DNA from: Telluribacter roseus
GTDB lineage: Bacteria > Bacteroidota > Bacteroidia > Cytophagales > Spirosomataceae
Direction: 5' to 3'
NCBI RefSeq assembly: GCF_017355915.2
Contig: NZ_JAFEUV020000005.1
Location: 186,001 to 250,000 of the forward strand
DNA length: 64,000 nt
Shown piece by piece: positions 8,138-17,519 of the stretch. Under the pieces are notes generated by a model. That model searched no databases and was not told the origin of the DNA. It was given only the letters and a program-made list of their open reading frames with translations. Numbering within the stretch: position 1 is the stretch's first letter; each line of letters starts with the position of its first letter. The position numbers and the translations under genes were made by a program.

Positions 8138-10162
8138 CTACATACTCCTTGCCTCTTTTAGCTGCTGCAGGGCTTCCTCTACTGTCGTAACAGGTAGCTG
8201 GCAGGTTTTGTTAAAACAGACATAAATGGCAGTCTTATCCTGAATGGTAGTCCGACCTTCCAGCAGAGGCAGGATAGAGGCAGTCGGGGTACCCGCTACT
8301 ACTTTATTCGGTATAAAATAGTACTCTATCTCCTGGCGGAACTGATCCGCATCAGGCCCCACCAGTACGATCTCAGCCGTGGGGGTGACGCGGGTACAGT
8401 ACAGGGCCGCCCAGTTGGTCACCCACTGCACATCCGTCAGCATAATCTTCCGCATTTTGGACAGCATCTTATCCGAAACAGCCTGGTAGTCTTCCCGGTC
8501 CAGCAGTACCCCCAGTGTATACAGGTTGTGAGCCATGATGGAGTTGGAGGCCGGAATGACATTGTCAATGATCTCCTTCTTACGGGCTATCAATGATTCA
8601 CCGGCAGCGTCCGTAAAGTAGAAGTACTCGTCGTGCGGATCGTAGAAGTTGGCCAGGGCGTAGTCACAAAGTACCTGCGCTTCCAGGAGCCATTTCTCGT
8701 CAAAGGAGATCTGGTAGAGTCCCAGGTACCCTTCGGCTACGGCCGCGTAGTCTTCCAGAAAAGCCGTGATGGTGGCTTTCTCCTGCTTATAGCTGTGCCA
8801 GAGCCTTCCATTTTCGGTCATGCGGGTGAGAATAAATTCGCCTACACCCAGCGCCGACGCCCGTACGGATTCATCTCCTAATGCCCGGTACGCGTCCGTG
8901 AGCCCTTTCAGCAGCAGTCCATTCCACGAGGCCAGTATTTTATCATCCAGTCCGGGGCGTACCCGCGAGACACGAGCCTCTGCCAGCTTTTTGAGAGCCT
9001 GCTGGTATTTCTGCCTAAAATCATCGGTATAAATACCCTTTAATTTTGCGGTGTCGTCGGCCGGGTGGGTGAGGTGCAGGTGGTTGTGGCCATCCTCCCA
9101 ATTGCCCTCCGTACTGATAGAATACAGCTTAGTGAACCAGTCGAAATCCGGCCCCAGTACTTCCCGTAGTTCGGCTTCGGTCCAGATGTAGTACTTGCCT
9201 TCTACACCTTCACTGTCTGCATCCAGTGCCGAGTAAAAGCCACCTTCCGGCGATTGCATTTCACGCTGCAACCACTGGATGGTTTGCCTTAGGCGATCGG
9301 CATACAGAGGTTTACGGGTAAGGGTGTAGGCTTCGGCGTAGACGCTCAGTAGCTGGGCGTTGTCGTAGAGCATCTTTTCGAAGTGGGGGATAAACCATTC
9401 GTCATCGACGGAGTAGCGGGCCCATCCACCTCCTACATGGTCGTAGATACCTCCCAGAGCAATGCGATCCAATGTGGTTTCCAACTGGGCAATGGCTTCG
9501 GGATGCTGGGTAAGGTCATAGTACCTGAGCAGAAACTTGTAAATAGAAGGCATCGGAAACTTGGGCGCGCGGTTCATGCCGCCCTTGGCTCTATCAAAGT
9601 TGCGCCTCAGTACTTCAAACATGGTATCCACTTCGTCCTCCGTATAGGAGTCAGAGGTAGTAGCGAGGCCGTACTTCTCGGTTTCGCTCATGATCATGTT
9701 CTGCACGAAGCCCTCCGCCGATTCGACCAGCTCTTTGTGGTGATCGGTAAAGGCAGTTTTGATACTCAGCAGCAGGTTGGCCCAGTTCTGGGGGGGGAGG
9801 TAGGTAACTCCATAGAATGGTTTGGCATCCGGCAGCAGGAACACATTGAGCGGCCAGCCCCCGCGGGTACCCATCGCCTGCAGAGCATCCATGTATACGG
9901 CATCAACGTCCGGTCGTTCCTCCCGATCCACCTTTATACACACGTAGTTGTCGTTCATGATGGCCGCGATCTGCTCCTTCTCGAAGCTCTCCCGCTCCAT
10001 CACATGACACCAGTGGCAGGCCGAGTAGCCAATACTAACCAGGATGGGCTTGTTTTCTTCCCGGGCTTTGCGGAGTGCTTCATCCCCCCACGGGTACCAG
10101 TCTACCGGGTTGTGGGCGTGCTGGAGTAAGTAGGGGCTGGTTTCGTTGGCTAATCTGTTCAC
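8138..10162 (-). CDS. Thioredoxin domain-containing YyaL/DUF255 family protein
   Basis: About 674 residues, the usual length of the YyaL/SPATA20 family. The N-terminus reads [14 protein letters not shown], then NPVDWYPWG, then the thioredoxin-like active site [10 protein letters not shown]. The larger C-terminal part is an alpha/alpha toroid of N-acylglucosamine 2-epimerase or glycosidase type, with [19 protein letters not shown] and SALDADSEG blocks. The biochemical role is not established for the family. The GTG at 10162 gives the typical N-terminus; a TTG at 10177 is the longer alternative. It lies 28 bp after the T9SS cargo gene. Confidence 0.9.
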   Translation of the reverse strand: MNRLANETSPYLLQHAHNPVDWYPWGDEALRKAREENKPILVSIGYSACHWCHVMERESFEKEQIAAIMNDNYVCIKVDREERPDVDAVYMDALQAMGTRGGWPLNVFLLPDAKPFYGVTYLPPQNWANLLLSIKTAFTDHHKELVESAEGFVQNMIMSETEKYGLATTSDSYTEDEVDTMFEVLRRNFDRAKGGMNRAPKFPMPSIYKFLLRYYDLTQHPEAIAQLETTLDRIALGGIYDHVGGGWARYSVDDEWFIPHFEKMLYDNAQLLSVYAEAYTLTRKPLYADRLRQTIQWLQREMQSPEGGFYSALDADSEGVEGKYYIWTEAELREVLGPDFDWFTKLYSISTEGNWEDGHNHLHLTHPADDTAKLKGIYTDDFRQKYQQALKKLAEARVSRVRPGLDDKILASWNGLLLKGLTDAYRALGDESVRASALGVGEFILTRMTENGRLWHSYKQEKATITAFLEDYAAVAEGYLGLYQISFDEKWLLEAQVLCDYALANFYDPHDEYFYFTDAAGESLIARKKEIIDNVIPASNSIMAHNLYTLGVLLDREDYQAVSDKMLSKMRKIMLTDVQWVTNWAALYCTRVTPTAEIVLVGPDADQFRQEIEYYFIPNKVVAGTPTASILPLLEGRTTIQDKTAIYVCFNKTCQLPVTTVEEALQQLKEARSM

Positions 10163-10190
10163 ACTGCTTTGGGTCAAGTTATTGGAAATA

Positions 10191-11837
10191 CTACTTGGCG
10201 ATCACGAGCCGCCGGGTCAGGACTTTGTCCTTGCCCGCTATACGAGCTATGTACACACCGGGAGCCAGGCCAGGCAAGTTGAGCTCGTGGCGTGAGTCAC
10301 CAGGATATACCTGGTACTTGTTTTCCAAAATAACTGTACCTCGTACGTCAGTCAGTGTGAAATCTACCTCCCCGCCGCCTACTCCCGTAAGGATCATGTA
10401 GGCTTGCTCGCTGGTCGGATTGGGATACAGTCGGGCATCGGCCAGGTAGGTTTCGTCGGAGGCGATAATATCGTTGAGGTCAAAGCTGCACAGGAATACC
10501 TCGCGGCCTTTGAGGGTGATAGTCCGGTACCAGTTGCGGTAGGCTACCGTTACCTCCGTTTCCTGGGTTTCGGTAGCGTAGGTATTCTGAGCGGCAATCA
10601 GGATGCGGTCACCCTTAACCACCCCCCGCCAGATCGGATTGCGGAGCTCCATGTGGTCCCGCGCCGACTGGGGGATCACCAGCTCGTAGTTGCCCTGAAA
10701 CATATCGGCATGCTCCGAGAGCCGGTAAAGACCATAGATAAAGTGCTCGTAGGTGGAGTAGTTTTCCTGACGGTTGCGTTCGTATTGAAGACTTTCCCAT
10801 AGCCACAATCCCTTAGCACCGGAGAAAAAAGGGAAAATAGCGGTGGCCTGAGCCATAAAATCAGGAATCTGATTGGCCTCTGGTGAGAAGCTGGTATGGT
10901 AGCGCAGCCACACAAAAGGTACAATGGGCTTGTCACTCCAGGCTCGGTTTACCTCCACCTGAAACAGCAGGTACGAGAGGTAGTCCTTACCCAGGGGATT
11001 GGTGTACGGATAGAAGTAGTAAGCGGAGGGAGTCAGCAGGTCCATTTGCTCATAGAACGGGCCGCCTACTCTTCCACTATTATCCTGCATCAGGTAGTGG
11101 GTACGCTGTGGATTGGTGGTCCAGTCCTGCCAGTTGTTGGCGGTGATGTTCAGCCAGGTACCCCGAACGGGTACATCACTGTAGCTGGTTATTTTAGTAG
11201 ACGGGTCCAGGCCTTTGCTTTTGAGGTGGCGTACGGCTTCGCTATACCACCAGCGGATATCCTGCTTGTAGGTACTTAGGAACTCAGCATCCGGGAGGGA
11301 AAGAAACGGCTCAGGTACACGGCGATCCGTTTTAAGTCTGAGTATGTCCCGGTCCTCCTCCTGCATACGTTCCACATCCAGGCATATGATATCGGCCCTG
11401 GGTACCCCGGTACCTCGCGAATTGTCAAACTGGTTGGCCAGCATACCCAGGTAGTTGTTCCAGTAGTTTCGGTACAGAGTCGTATCGTTGCCCCAGGGGC
11501 TTTCCAATAGGTAGATGGACCAGGGCTGCTTGTTGTCAACGGTAGCTACCGAGTTCCACAGAATGGCCCGGTTCTGTACGGGCAGGGTACTCCCTTCGGC
11601 CCCGCTGAAGTGGGCCAGGTGGCTGAATCCGTGCCGTAGTGGTCGGGATTGTGTATCACCAAAGCGAGGACCTTCGTAGATGATGGTAAAGGGTACTTTG
11701 AACTCGGGAAACTTGGACCACTCAATGGTATTGCTGGTTTTGACGGGATCCAGTTTATAAGCGGGCTCGCAAAGCTGACACAGCGCTTGCTGATGCACGA
11801 GTAGTATGACCGTAAAAAGTAGAATTCGTTGGTACAT
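10191..11837 (-). CDS. Secreted protein with type IX secretion C-terminal sorting domain
   Basis: About 548 residues. A Sec signal peptide is predicted from MYQRILLF to about QALC. The last 80 residues form a T9SS type A sorting domain: [33 protein letters not shown] and a basic RRLVIAK end. The protein should therefore cross the outer membrane and be attached or released there. The central 400 residues are rich in aromatic residues and resemble a TIM-barrel sugar-active protein, but no family is certain. The ATG at 11837 fits the signal peptide better than the upstream GTG at 11855. Confidence 0.8.
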   Translation of the reverse strand: MYQRILLFTVILLVHQQALCQLCEPAYKLDPVKTSNTIEWSKFPEFKVPFTIIYEGPRFGDTQSRPLRHGFSHLAHFSGAEGSTLPVQNRAILWNSVATVDNKQPWSIYLLESPWGNDTTLYRNYWNNYLGMLANQFDNSRGTGVPRADIICLDVERMQEEDRDILRLKTDRRVPEPFLSLPDAEFLSTYKQDIRWWYSEAVRHLKSKGLDPSTKITSYSDVPVRGTWLNITANNWQDWTTNPQRTHYLMQDNSGRVGGPFYEQMDLLTPSAYYFYPYTNPLGKDYLSYLLFQVEVNRAWSDKPIVPFVWLRYHTSFSPEANQIPDFMAQATAIFPFFSGAKGLWLWESLQYERNRQENYSTYEHFIYGLYRLSEHADMFQGNYELVIPQSARDHMELRNPIWRGVVKGDRILIAAQNTYATETQETEVTVAYRNWYRTITLKGREVFLCSFDLNDIIASDETYLADARLYPNPTSEQAYMILTGVGGGEVDFTLTDVRGTVILENKYQVYPGDSRHELNLPGLAPGVYIARIAGKDKVLTRRLVIAK

Positions 11838-11883
11838 TTTTTTAAAGTTCACCACTTAATAAGATTTGACCGCATTCATTCGT

Positions 11884-11891
11884 TACTTTTG
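11884..11891 (+). promoter_or_regulatory. Candidate -7 box (TACTTTTG)
   Basis: Matches the Bacteroidota -7 consensus TAnnTTTG, 50 bases before the lipoprotein start. The nearest TTTG upstream (11865-11868) is spaced by only 15 bases, so the -33 part is weak. Confidence 0.4.
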
Positions 11892-11941
11892 CAAAAATCT
11901 TTAACATTGCCGGGAATCCCTAATAAAAACTGTCCGACTAT

Positions 11942-12391
11942 ATGAATCGTTTTCTGACTTATTTAACGGTTTTGGCTTTTGTAGGCCTTTTTGCCGCCTG
12001 CAATAACTCAAACCCGGAGCCTGTAAATCAGACGAAGGACAAAGTACTTGTCTCTAACCCATGGCGTTTGAAATCCGTTACAGACATAAACGGGAAGGCC
12101 ATTCCGTCTAATCAACTGAATTTTGAGACTCAGGCTATCTATCTGTTTGATATCCAGTTTTTTGATAATAATGTGACCAAAGCCCTGGATCGCACTACCC
12201 GCCAGGTAGTGAACGGGGGAACCTGGTACCTCAAAGATGACTCACAGGTTCTGGACATAGAGGTAAGCCAGTTTAAGGGAGCTTTTGGAGTAGTGGAATT
12301 GTCCCGTGCCAAGATGACCCTGAAGAACCGCGTACCGGTCAGTGGCGTACAGCAGGATGCTCACCTGGTGTTTGAACCGGTGATCCAGTAA
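11942..12391 (+). CDS. Small lipoprotein, lipocalin-like
   Basis: 149 residues with a lipoprotein signal: hydrophobic stretch LTVLAFVGLFAAC with the lipobox Cys at about residue 20, followed by NNSNPEP. The mature part (NPWRLKSVTDINGK, then GTWYLKDDSQVLDI) has the beta-rich pattern of small lipocalin-like Bacteroidota lipoproteins. Function is unknown. It is a monocistronic unit ending at a strong terminator. Confidence 0.75.
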   Translation: MNRFLTYLTVLAFVGLFAACNNSNPEPVNQTKDKVLVSNPWRLKSVTDINGKAIPSNQLNFETQAIYLFDIQFFDNNVTKALDRTTRQVVNGGTWYLKDDSQVLDIEVSQFKGAFGVVELSRAKMTLKNRVPVSGVQQDAHLVFEPVIQ

Positions 12392-12424
12392 GAAATCAGC
12401 CAAAGAATAGTATTTGGAAACAGG

Positions 12425-12453
12425 AGCGGCAGGTAATACCTGCCGCTTTTTTT
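12425..12453 (+). terminator. Intrinsic terminator
   Basis: AGCGGCAGGTA pairs with TACCTGCCGCT, followed by a T tract. It ends the lipoprotein unit about 35 bp after its stop. Confidence 0.85.
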
Positions 12454-12477
12454 ATATTGCGTCCAAATATTTCCCTC

Positions 12478-13791
12478 ATGCAGAAAAATAATCCTCGCAC
12501 CATCAATGCATGGTGTATGTACGACTGGGCCAACTCAGTTCACTCGCTGGTAATCGTTTCCAGTATATTTCCTGTGTACTTCAGCGCTACGGCCCGGAAT
12601 GAGCAGGGAGGCGACACCATCCAGTTCTTAGGCTTCTCCATCAAGAGTTCCGTACTTTTTTCCTATTCGGTTTCCATTTCCTTTCTTCTGGTAGCTTTTC
12701 TAATACCGTTCTGCACGGCCATTGCCGACTATGCGGGCCGCAAGAAGCTGTTCATGAAGATATTCTGCTACACCGGAGCCGCCAGCTGTGCCTTTCTGTA
12801 CTTCTTTACCCGCGACACCCTGACCATCTCGGTACTGGCCTTTATGCTGAGCCTGATCGGGTGGAGTGGGAGTATCGTGTTCTACAACTCATTTCTGCCG
12901 GAGATTGCTACCGAAGAGAACTTCGACCGCTTCAGCGCCCGGGGCTTTTCGATGGGGTACATTGGGAGTGTGCTGCTGATGGTATTTAACCTAACGATGA
13001 TACTTTTCCCGGATATGTACGGCATTACCGACCCTTCCCTGCCGGCGCGTATCTCTTTCCTGACGGTGGGGGTATGGTGGATCCTCTTTGCGCAGATCCC
13101 GTTTCGGTACCTGCCCGACAATACCTACAATAAGAAAAGTGAGGGCAACTGGATATTCAACGGATTCAGGGAGCTGAAGAAAGTATTCGGGCAGGTACGT
13201 ACCCAGGTCAACCTGACCCGTTTCCTGCTGGCTTTTTTTATCTACAATATGGGGGTACAGACGGTCATGTATGTAGCTACCATATTCGGTGCCAATGAGC
13301 TGAAGCTACCCGATCAGAGCCTGATCATGACGATACTCATCATTCAGTTGGTGGCTATCGCGGGTTCGTACCTGTTTGCTTACCTGTCGGGAAGGCTGGG
13401 TAATATTTACGCCCTGATGATCGGCGTGGCCGTCTGGATTGGGATCTGTACCGGTGCCTACTTCATTACTCAGGAAATGGAGTTTTTTATACTGGCCGGA
13501 GTAGTAGGCATGGTGATGGGAGGTATTCAGTCGCTGTCGCGGGCTACGTACTCCAAGCTCCTGCCCAGCGATACGCAGGACACCGCCTCTTATTTTAGCT
13601 TCTATGATGTCACCGAAAAAGTCTCCATAGTACTGGGTACACTGGTGTACGGTCTGGTTGAGCAGGTTACCGGTAGTATGCGTAACAGCGTGTTGGCTTT
13701 GCTGCTGATCTTTGTGGTAGGGCTGGTATTGCTTTCCCGTATACCATCACAAAAAGTATATCGCATCCGTTTGGACAGTACCGGAAATTAG
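12478..13791 (+). CDS. MFS transporter, UMF1/Atg22-like
   Basis: About 437 residues with twelve predicted membrane helices. The N-terminal INAWCMYDWANS motif is diagnostic of the UMF1/Atg22-like family of the major facilitator superfamily. Substrate is unknown; the yeast homologue exports amino acids from the vacuole, which need not apply here. The ATG at 12478 is used because the upstream TTG at 12457 falls at the terminator of the preceding gene. Its last codons overlap the promoter of tRNA-Val. Confidence 0.88.
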   Translation: MQKNNPRTINAWCMYDWANSVHSLVIVSSIFPVYFSATARNEQGGDTIQFLGFSIKSSVLFSYSVSISFLLVAFLIPFCTAIADYAGRKKLFMKIFCYTGAASCAFLYFFTRDTLTISVLAFMLSLIGWSGSIVFYNSFLPEIATEENFDRFSARGFSMGYIGSVLLMVFNLTMILFPDMYGITDPSLPARISFLTVGVWWILFAQIPFRYLPDNTYNKKSEGNWIFNGFRELKKVFGQVRTQVNLTRFLLAFFIYNMGVQTVMYVATIFGANELKLPDQSLIMTILIIQLVAIAGSYLFAYLSGRLGNIYALMIGVAVWIGICTGAYFITQEMEFFILAGVVGMVMGGIQSLSRATYSKLLPSDTQDTASYFSFYDVTEKVSIVLGTLVYGLVEQVTGSMRNSVLALLLIFVVGLVLLSRIPSQKVYRIRLDSTGN

Positions 13792-13799
13792 TATATTTG
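13770..13799 (+). promoter_or_regulatory. Bacteroidota-type promoter of tRNA-Val
   Basis: TTTG (13770-13773), 18 bases, TATATTTG (13792-13799). The -33 part lies inside the end of the transporter gene. The tRNA begins 12 bases after the -7 box. Confidence 0.75.
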
Positions 13800-13811
13800 C
13801 CAACCAAGCGC

Positions 13812-13886
13812 AGGATGTTAGCTCAGTTGGTTCAGAGCGCCGCCTTGACAGGGCGGAGGTCAGCGGTTCGAGCCCGCTACGTCCTA
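13812..13886 (+). tRNA. tRNA-Val(GAC)
   Basis: Acceptor stem AGGATGT/ACGTCCT with one G-T pair, D-arm TAGCTCAGTTGG, anticodon arm CCGCC-TTGACAG-GGCGG with anticodon GAC, and T-arm GCGGTTCGAGCCCGC. Discriminator A. CCA is not encoded. Confidence 0.95.
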
Positions 13887-13897
13887 CAGTATATGTC

Positions 13898-13931
13898 AAA
13901 GCCTCCAAATCCTTAGATTTGGAGGCTTTTT
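13898..13931 (+). terminator. Terminator of tRNA-Val
   Basis: A 14-bp perfect stem, AAAGCCTCCAAATC with its complement, loop CTTA, then a short T run. Confidence 0.85.
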
Positions 13932-13957
13932 GCTTCTCATATTGTCGCTACTAATAA

Positions 13958-14236
13958 TTACAACAGACCTGGACCTCCTCCGGTGCCGCCAGTGTATTCA
14001 GGTACTTGTTTTCCATATTCACGTACCAGCCATCCGTACACATAGTTACACTCTGCTTCATCAATAAATTTCCAGGTTGCAATCGGAAAATGGTCGAAGG
14101 TAGTATTGGCTGTCAGTGTCTTGTTGAAGAGGATACTGTGCGTGCCATCATTAGGGCTCACATAGAGGGTGATGGATTCAACCTGATCGAGATTGACCAC
14201 AGGTGTCGCATCGTTGAGCTTTATAAAATTTGTCAT
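13958..14236 (-). CDS. Hypothetical protein, tandem paralogue A
   Basis: 92 residues, no recognised family. It shares a pattern with the protein encoded just upstream (14352-14657): VVNLDQVESI / IVNLDQVDFI, then HSILFNK / TIHFIKL, then FPIATWKFIDEAE / TPIASWQFNEVIE, ending in a helix before YG. This shows a local gene duplication. The C-terminus is a Gly/Pro tail (TGGTGGGPGLL). The N-terminal half looks like a beta hairpin. It belongs to a cluster of small orphan genes beside tRNA-Val. Confidence 0.6.
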   Translation of the reverse strand: MTNFIKLNDATPVVNLDQVESITLYVSPNDGTHSILFNKTLTANTTFDHFPIATWKFIDEAECNYVYGWLVREYGKQVPEYTGGTGGGPGLL

Positions 14237-14351
14237 GATTTGGTTTATTTAGTTTCTTCTTTGTATCAACATAAACACTGGTCCTGGTCAGTAATAAAGT
14301 AGGCAAGCCCCGAGACTATATTATGGAGAGCAGTCATTGTCAATTCTCTGA

Positions 14352-14657
14352 CTAATGATTATGAGCTTGTCCTTTGAGTGGGTCAGGCGTGTGCAGCTTT
14401 TCAATAAATGTATCTATGGAACTTGGGTATGTGATACCATAGGTTTTAACCAGATCATCCAATAGCTTTTCGGCTTCTATTACTTCATTGAATTGCCACG
14501 AAGCAATAGGAGTTTGATGGATATGATCTCCTATCGGGATAAGCTTGATAAAGTGAATAGTACCGCCCCCACCTTCACCTTTCGAAAGATGGATAAAGTC
14601 TACCTGGTCGAGGTTTACAATATTACTCTGATGTTTGTGATGAACTAACTTTGCCAT
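14352..14657 (-). CDS. Hypothetical protein, tandem paralogue B
   Basis: About 101 residues from the ATG at 14657 (MAKLVHHKHQ); longer starts upstream lose the alignment with its neighbour. It is paralogous to the product of 13958-14236 (see there) and differs by a Gly-rich insert (GEGGGG) and a longer C-terminal extension ending in His and Asn. No function is recognised. The 115-bp gap to paralogue A contains no clear terminator, so the two may share a transcript. Confidence 0.6.
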   Translation of the reverse strand: MAKLVHHKHQSNIVNLDQVDFIHLSKGEGGGGTIHFIKLIPIGDHIHQTPIASWQFNEVIEAEKLLDDLVKTYGITYPSSIDTFIEKLHTPDPLKGQAHNH

Positions 14658-14744
14658 AGGGTCTTCTATTTTAGTGATTAAAAGTGTTGTGAACAATATG
14701 CGTCAGACAGGCTTACAGGGTACCTGAACTATTTATATTATAAC

Positions 14745-14978
14745 CTACTTTGTAATATTCGGATCGTGCTCCGGCGCAATGGGCGGGAGTGGCTCCTCCG
14801 AAGACTGTAAGGTTGAGCTTTGGTGACAGTTGGGGCATTCCATGGCAGGTACTGCCTGATTGTAGAAATGATAATCATCCTTTCCCGGCTGGTTAGCTAG
14901 TACATGTCCGCAGTGCTCACACTCCGCATCATAGCGGAAGTCTTCTCCCTGCCAGTCGTATGTTTTTGTGATTTTCAT
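14745..14978 (-). CDS. Small zinc-ribbon protein
   Basis: 77 residues starting MKITKTYDW at 14978. Two CxxC pairs, CEHC at about residue 20 and CPNC at about residue 51, form a rubredoxin-type zinc ribbon. Similar short proteins are common in Bacteroidota chromosomes and phages, where their role is unknown. The acidic Pro-rich tail (EEPLPPIAPEHD) is likely disordered. Transcribed in the same direction as the two paralogues downstream. Confidence 0.65.
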   Translation of the reverse strand: MKITKTYDWQGEDFRYDAECEHCGHVLANQPGKDDYHFYNQAVPAMECPNCHQSSTLQSSEEPLPPIAPEHDPNITK

Positions 14979-15235
14979 GGATGTATATGTTTTTAGCCTC
15001 AAAGATACCGGGGCCTCTTGTACCTGTGTCTTTTATAAACTCCATAACCTTTGCCAGTGTTAGAAGCTTTTTGAATGCTACCCTCGTGAGGGGCATTTTC
15101 GGGAGCATCAAATGGTGTAAGATGTGGTACTTCGACTACCTTTGCCAGTAAATATACCGTTAGCTAATTGTATTGTACTTATAGTCAAACAAATAGTGTT
15201 ATTGCTGGTTATACAGGTAAGATGCCAAGATAATC

Positions 15236-15577
15236 ATGTTTGAAATGTACCGATTGGAATTAGAGCGCACTGGTGGGAAGATCATAGGTAGATGTGAAAT
15301 AAACCACAACCTAATCGTGAGTAGGCCGAAAAAGACTCTTGATAAGGTCATTGATGAAATTAGGCATGTCGCTGAGTTACTGGATGTACCTGTTCATGAA
15401 GACCCGGTGTTTGAGGTGGTGTGGATAAAAGAGGAAGTAAAAACAAAGGGCTGCGCCGATGAAAAAGATAATTTCGGGTATATAAGCAGGGAGATGAACG
15501 AAATGGACTCTGATTGCCTGGAAATAACTTCACCCCAAGTACTCCCATGGCCGCATAATAGGAATAACGACAACTAA
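15236..15577 (+). CDS. Hypothetical protein related to the gene at window start
   Basis: 113 residues. The N-terminal 70 residues form a domain with RLELERTGGKIIGRCE, VSRPKKTLDKVIDEI and PVFEVVWIKEE. The last two blocks match the partial protein at the left window edge. The C-terminal third is different: it lacks the zinc ribbon and reads as an acidic, probably disordered tail. No known family. The relation defines a small two-member family in this window with a shared N-terminal domain and variable tails. Confidence 0.55.
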   Translation: MFEMYRLELERTGGKIIGRCEINHNLIVSRPKKTLDKVIDEIRHVAELLDVPVHEDPVFEVVWIKEEVKTKGCADEKDNFGYISREMNEMDSDCLEITSPQVLPWPHNRNNDN

Positions 15578-15721
15578 TAGCAGCTATCCAGGTGATCTGA
15601 AGAGTATTTTCTTTAGGATTTAACCCTGCCTTCTTATATTGCTGCACTCCTTAGTGTATCTACTTTATAGGGAGCATAAAGTTACATTGGCTGATCCGAC
15701 GTCAATCCACTTCGCATATTT

Positions 15722-16441
15722 ATGAATAAAAACTATCTGGCAGTTGCTACCATGACCTGGGTACGGGATGCTCAGGAGGAGCAACTGATGCGGGAGGCTA
15801 TGCAGCACCTGGCCGAACTGGACGTTCCGGTATATATTACTGACGGAGGCTCCGGGGAAGAGTTTCTCGCCTACTTGTCAGGTTTCTCCCACTTCACAGT
15901 ACAGCGGGCCGACGAGCCTGGTGTATGGCCGCAGGTAAGGCAAAGCCTCAGTGCTATGGCAGACTCGGTACCATTTGTACTATATACTGAGCCCGATAAG
16001 GCCGAGTTTTTCTGTACTTCTTTACAGGATTTTATTGATAAGGCACCCGACTCGGATCAGGTGGGGGTAGTGCTGGCTAGTCGCTCGCAGGATGCTTTCG
16101 CTACTTTTCCGGCGTTTCAGCAGCATACCGAAACTACCATTAACCGCTGCTGCGCCGAGATTACAACCAAGCTCTTCGATTATACCTACGGGCCTTTCCT
16201 GTTCAACCGGAAGCTTGTACCGTACCTGGCCCCGCTGGAAAAAGAAATAGGCTGGGGGTGGCGTCCTTATGTGTTCTGTCTGGCCCACCGGCTGGGGTAT
16301 GACGTGGAAAGCCAGGCCCTGGAAGTACCCTGTCCGGTAGATCAGCGTCAGGATGACCCTAAGGAGCGTATCTACCGGATGCGCCAGCTGAACCAGAATA
16401 TCCAGGGTATAGTACTGGCGGCTACCGTACCTGTGGAGTAG
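15722..16441 (+). CDS. Glycosyltransferase-like (GT-A type) protein
   Basis: 239 residues, soluble. The layout resembles a nucleotide-sugar-dependent GT-A protein: an N-terminal beta strand (YLAVATMTWVRDAQEE), VPVYITDGGSGEEF in place of the usual DDGSxDxT, VLYTEPDKAEFF at the DxD position, and a C-terminal acceptor part with EIGWGWRPYVF. The classic DxD is not obvious, so activity is uncertain. It stands alone on the plus strand at the edge of the glycan locus. Confidence 0.55.
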   Translation: MNKNYLAVATMTWVRDAQEEQLMREAMQHLAELDVPVYITDGGSGEEFLAYLSGFSHFTVQRADEPGVWPQVRQSLSAMADSVPFVLYTEPDKAEFFCTSLQDFIDKAPDSDQVGVVLASRSQDAFATFPAFQQHTETTINRCCAEITTKLFDYTYGPFLFNRKLVPYLAPLEKEIGWGWRPYVFCLAHRLGYDVESQALEVPCPVDQRQDDPKERIYRMRQLNQNIQGIVLAATVPVE

Positions 16442-16452
16442 CCTGACCTTAC

Positions 16453-17514
16453 TTAGATACTTGTTATCTTGTTGGCAGGCCTGGGTGAGGCGGAAGGAGT
16501 ATTGACCAGCTCCAGAATCAGCTTATTTACTTTTTCAAGCCATAGGTACTGCCCCTGGCAGGTCCAGTGTGAGTCGCCCACCAGGTACGACTTTTCTTTG
16601 ATCTTTCTAAAATCTTCCAGTACATCCACGTAAGGGATCGGTAAGGCCGGATGGTTGTAGACCCGCTCGATCAGGCGGTTGTAGTTATAAAAATGGGGGA
16701 TCAGTACGGAGCTCTTGTTGGGGATGATCGACAGTACTACGTGGTCAAAGCCCATGTCCTTAAAGTGGCGGGTACTTTCCGTAATGTTATGTACCAAAGT
16801 ATCTACCTGGATGTTCCGGATGTGTGCGTAGGAAGATGTAATGCTGGTGGTATCGGTATCCAGGTAATAGACTACGTGCCTGCCATCTTCCGAGACGGTT
16901 ACCTTATCATTGGCGCGGTCAAAAAAGCGGTAGTTAAAGCTCGCTTTGAGCTCTTTGAGAGCCAGGATAGGATCGTACTGAAAGAGCAGTAGTTCGAGCC
17001 GGTCTTCGGTCTGTACTGACGAAAACATATTGTCTATCTGGCCCATGAGCCGTGGGTCTTGTGGTACTACCTTGTAGGTAGCGCTGTCAGGTACCAGACT
17101 GGTGATCGGGGCTGTGGCCAGGTGTTCGCGGAAGTGCCGCTCTACCGACTCGAGCAGGAGTATATTGGTAGCCGTAGTATCCAGCTTTACATGCAGAATG
17201 TCGGCCCAGTGTACATACTGGTAGCTATCCACCGGGAAGTCCTGCTTACCGACCCGCTGCGCTTCGGTAAAGCTATCGCCAATGATGTACAAGTGAATCT
17301 TTTTGTCGGCAGGTTTGGTAGGTGGCGTATACTCCCGACAGTCCTGTCGCTGGTCCCTGAACTGCGGAAGGTTGGAGAGCCGGTACAGGTCGCCGTAGCG
17401 GTAGTCGTCGGGTAGTACCTCTACCTGGGCCAGCTGCTGCATAATGGTACGGCTGCATCCGGCTAGCCAGAAGAACCCGAATAAGGTAAGAACTAAATAG
17501 CGAAGAAATTTCAT
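16453..17514 (-). CDS. AlgX/AlgJ-like SGNH-fold lipoprotein
   Basis: 353 residues with a lipoprotein signal (LTLFGFFWLAGC, lipobox Cys at about residue 20). An SGNH-type nucleophile block IIGDSFTEAQ lies near residue 80 and the partner block LVGDSHWTCQGQ near residue 315, the spacing seen in AlgX/AlgJ O-acetyltransferase-like domains. It may O-acetylate or de-acetylate an exported polysaccharide (inference). It is 5 bp downstream of the large anchored protein gene at 17520-20204, in the same operon. Confidence 0.65.
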   Translation of the reverse strand: MKFLRYLVLTLFGFFWLAGCSRTIMQQLAQVEVLPDDYRYGDLYRLSNLPQFRDQRQDCREYTPPTKPADKKIHLYIIGDSFTEAQRVGKQDFPVDSYQYVHWADILHVKLDTTATNILLLESVERHFREHLATAPITSLVPDSATYKVVPQDPRLMGQIDNMFSSVQTEDRLELLLFQYDPILALKELKASFNYRFFDRANDKVTVSEDGRHVVYYLDTDTTSITSSYAHIRNIQVDTLVHNITESTRHFKDMGFDHVVLSIIPNKSSVLIPHFYNYNRLIERVYNHPALPIPYVDVLEDFRKIKEKSYLVGDSHWTCQGQYLWLEKVNKLILELVNTPSASPRPANKITSI

Positions 17515-17519
17515 ACTCT

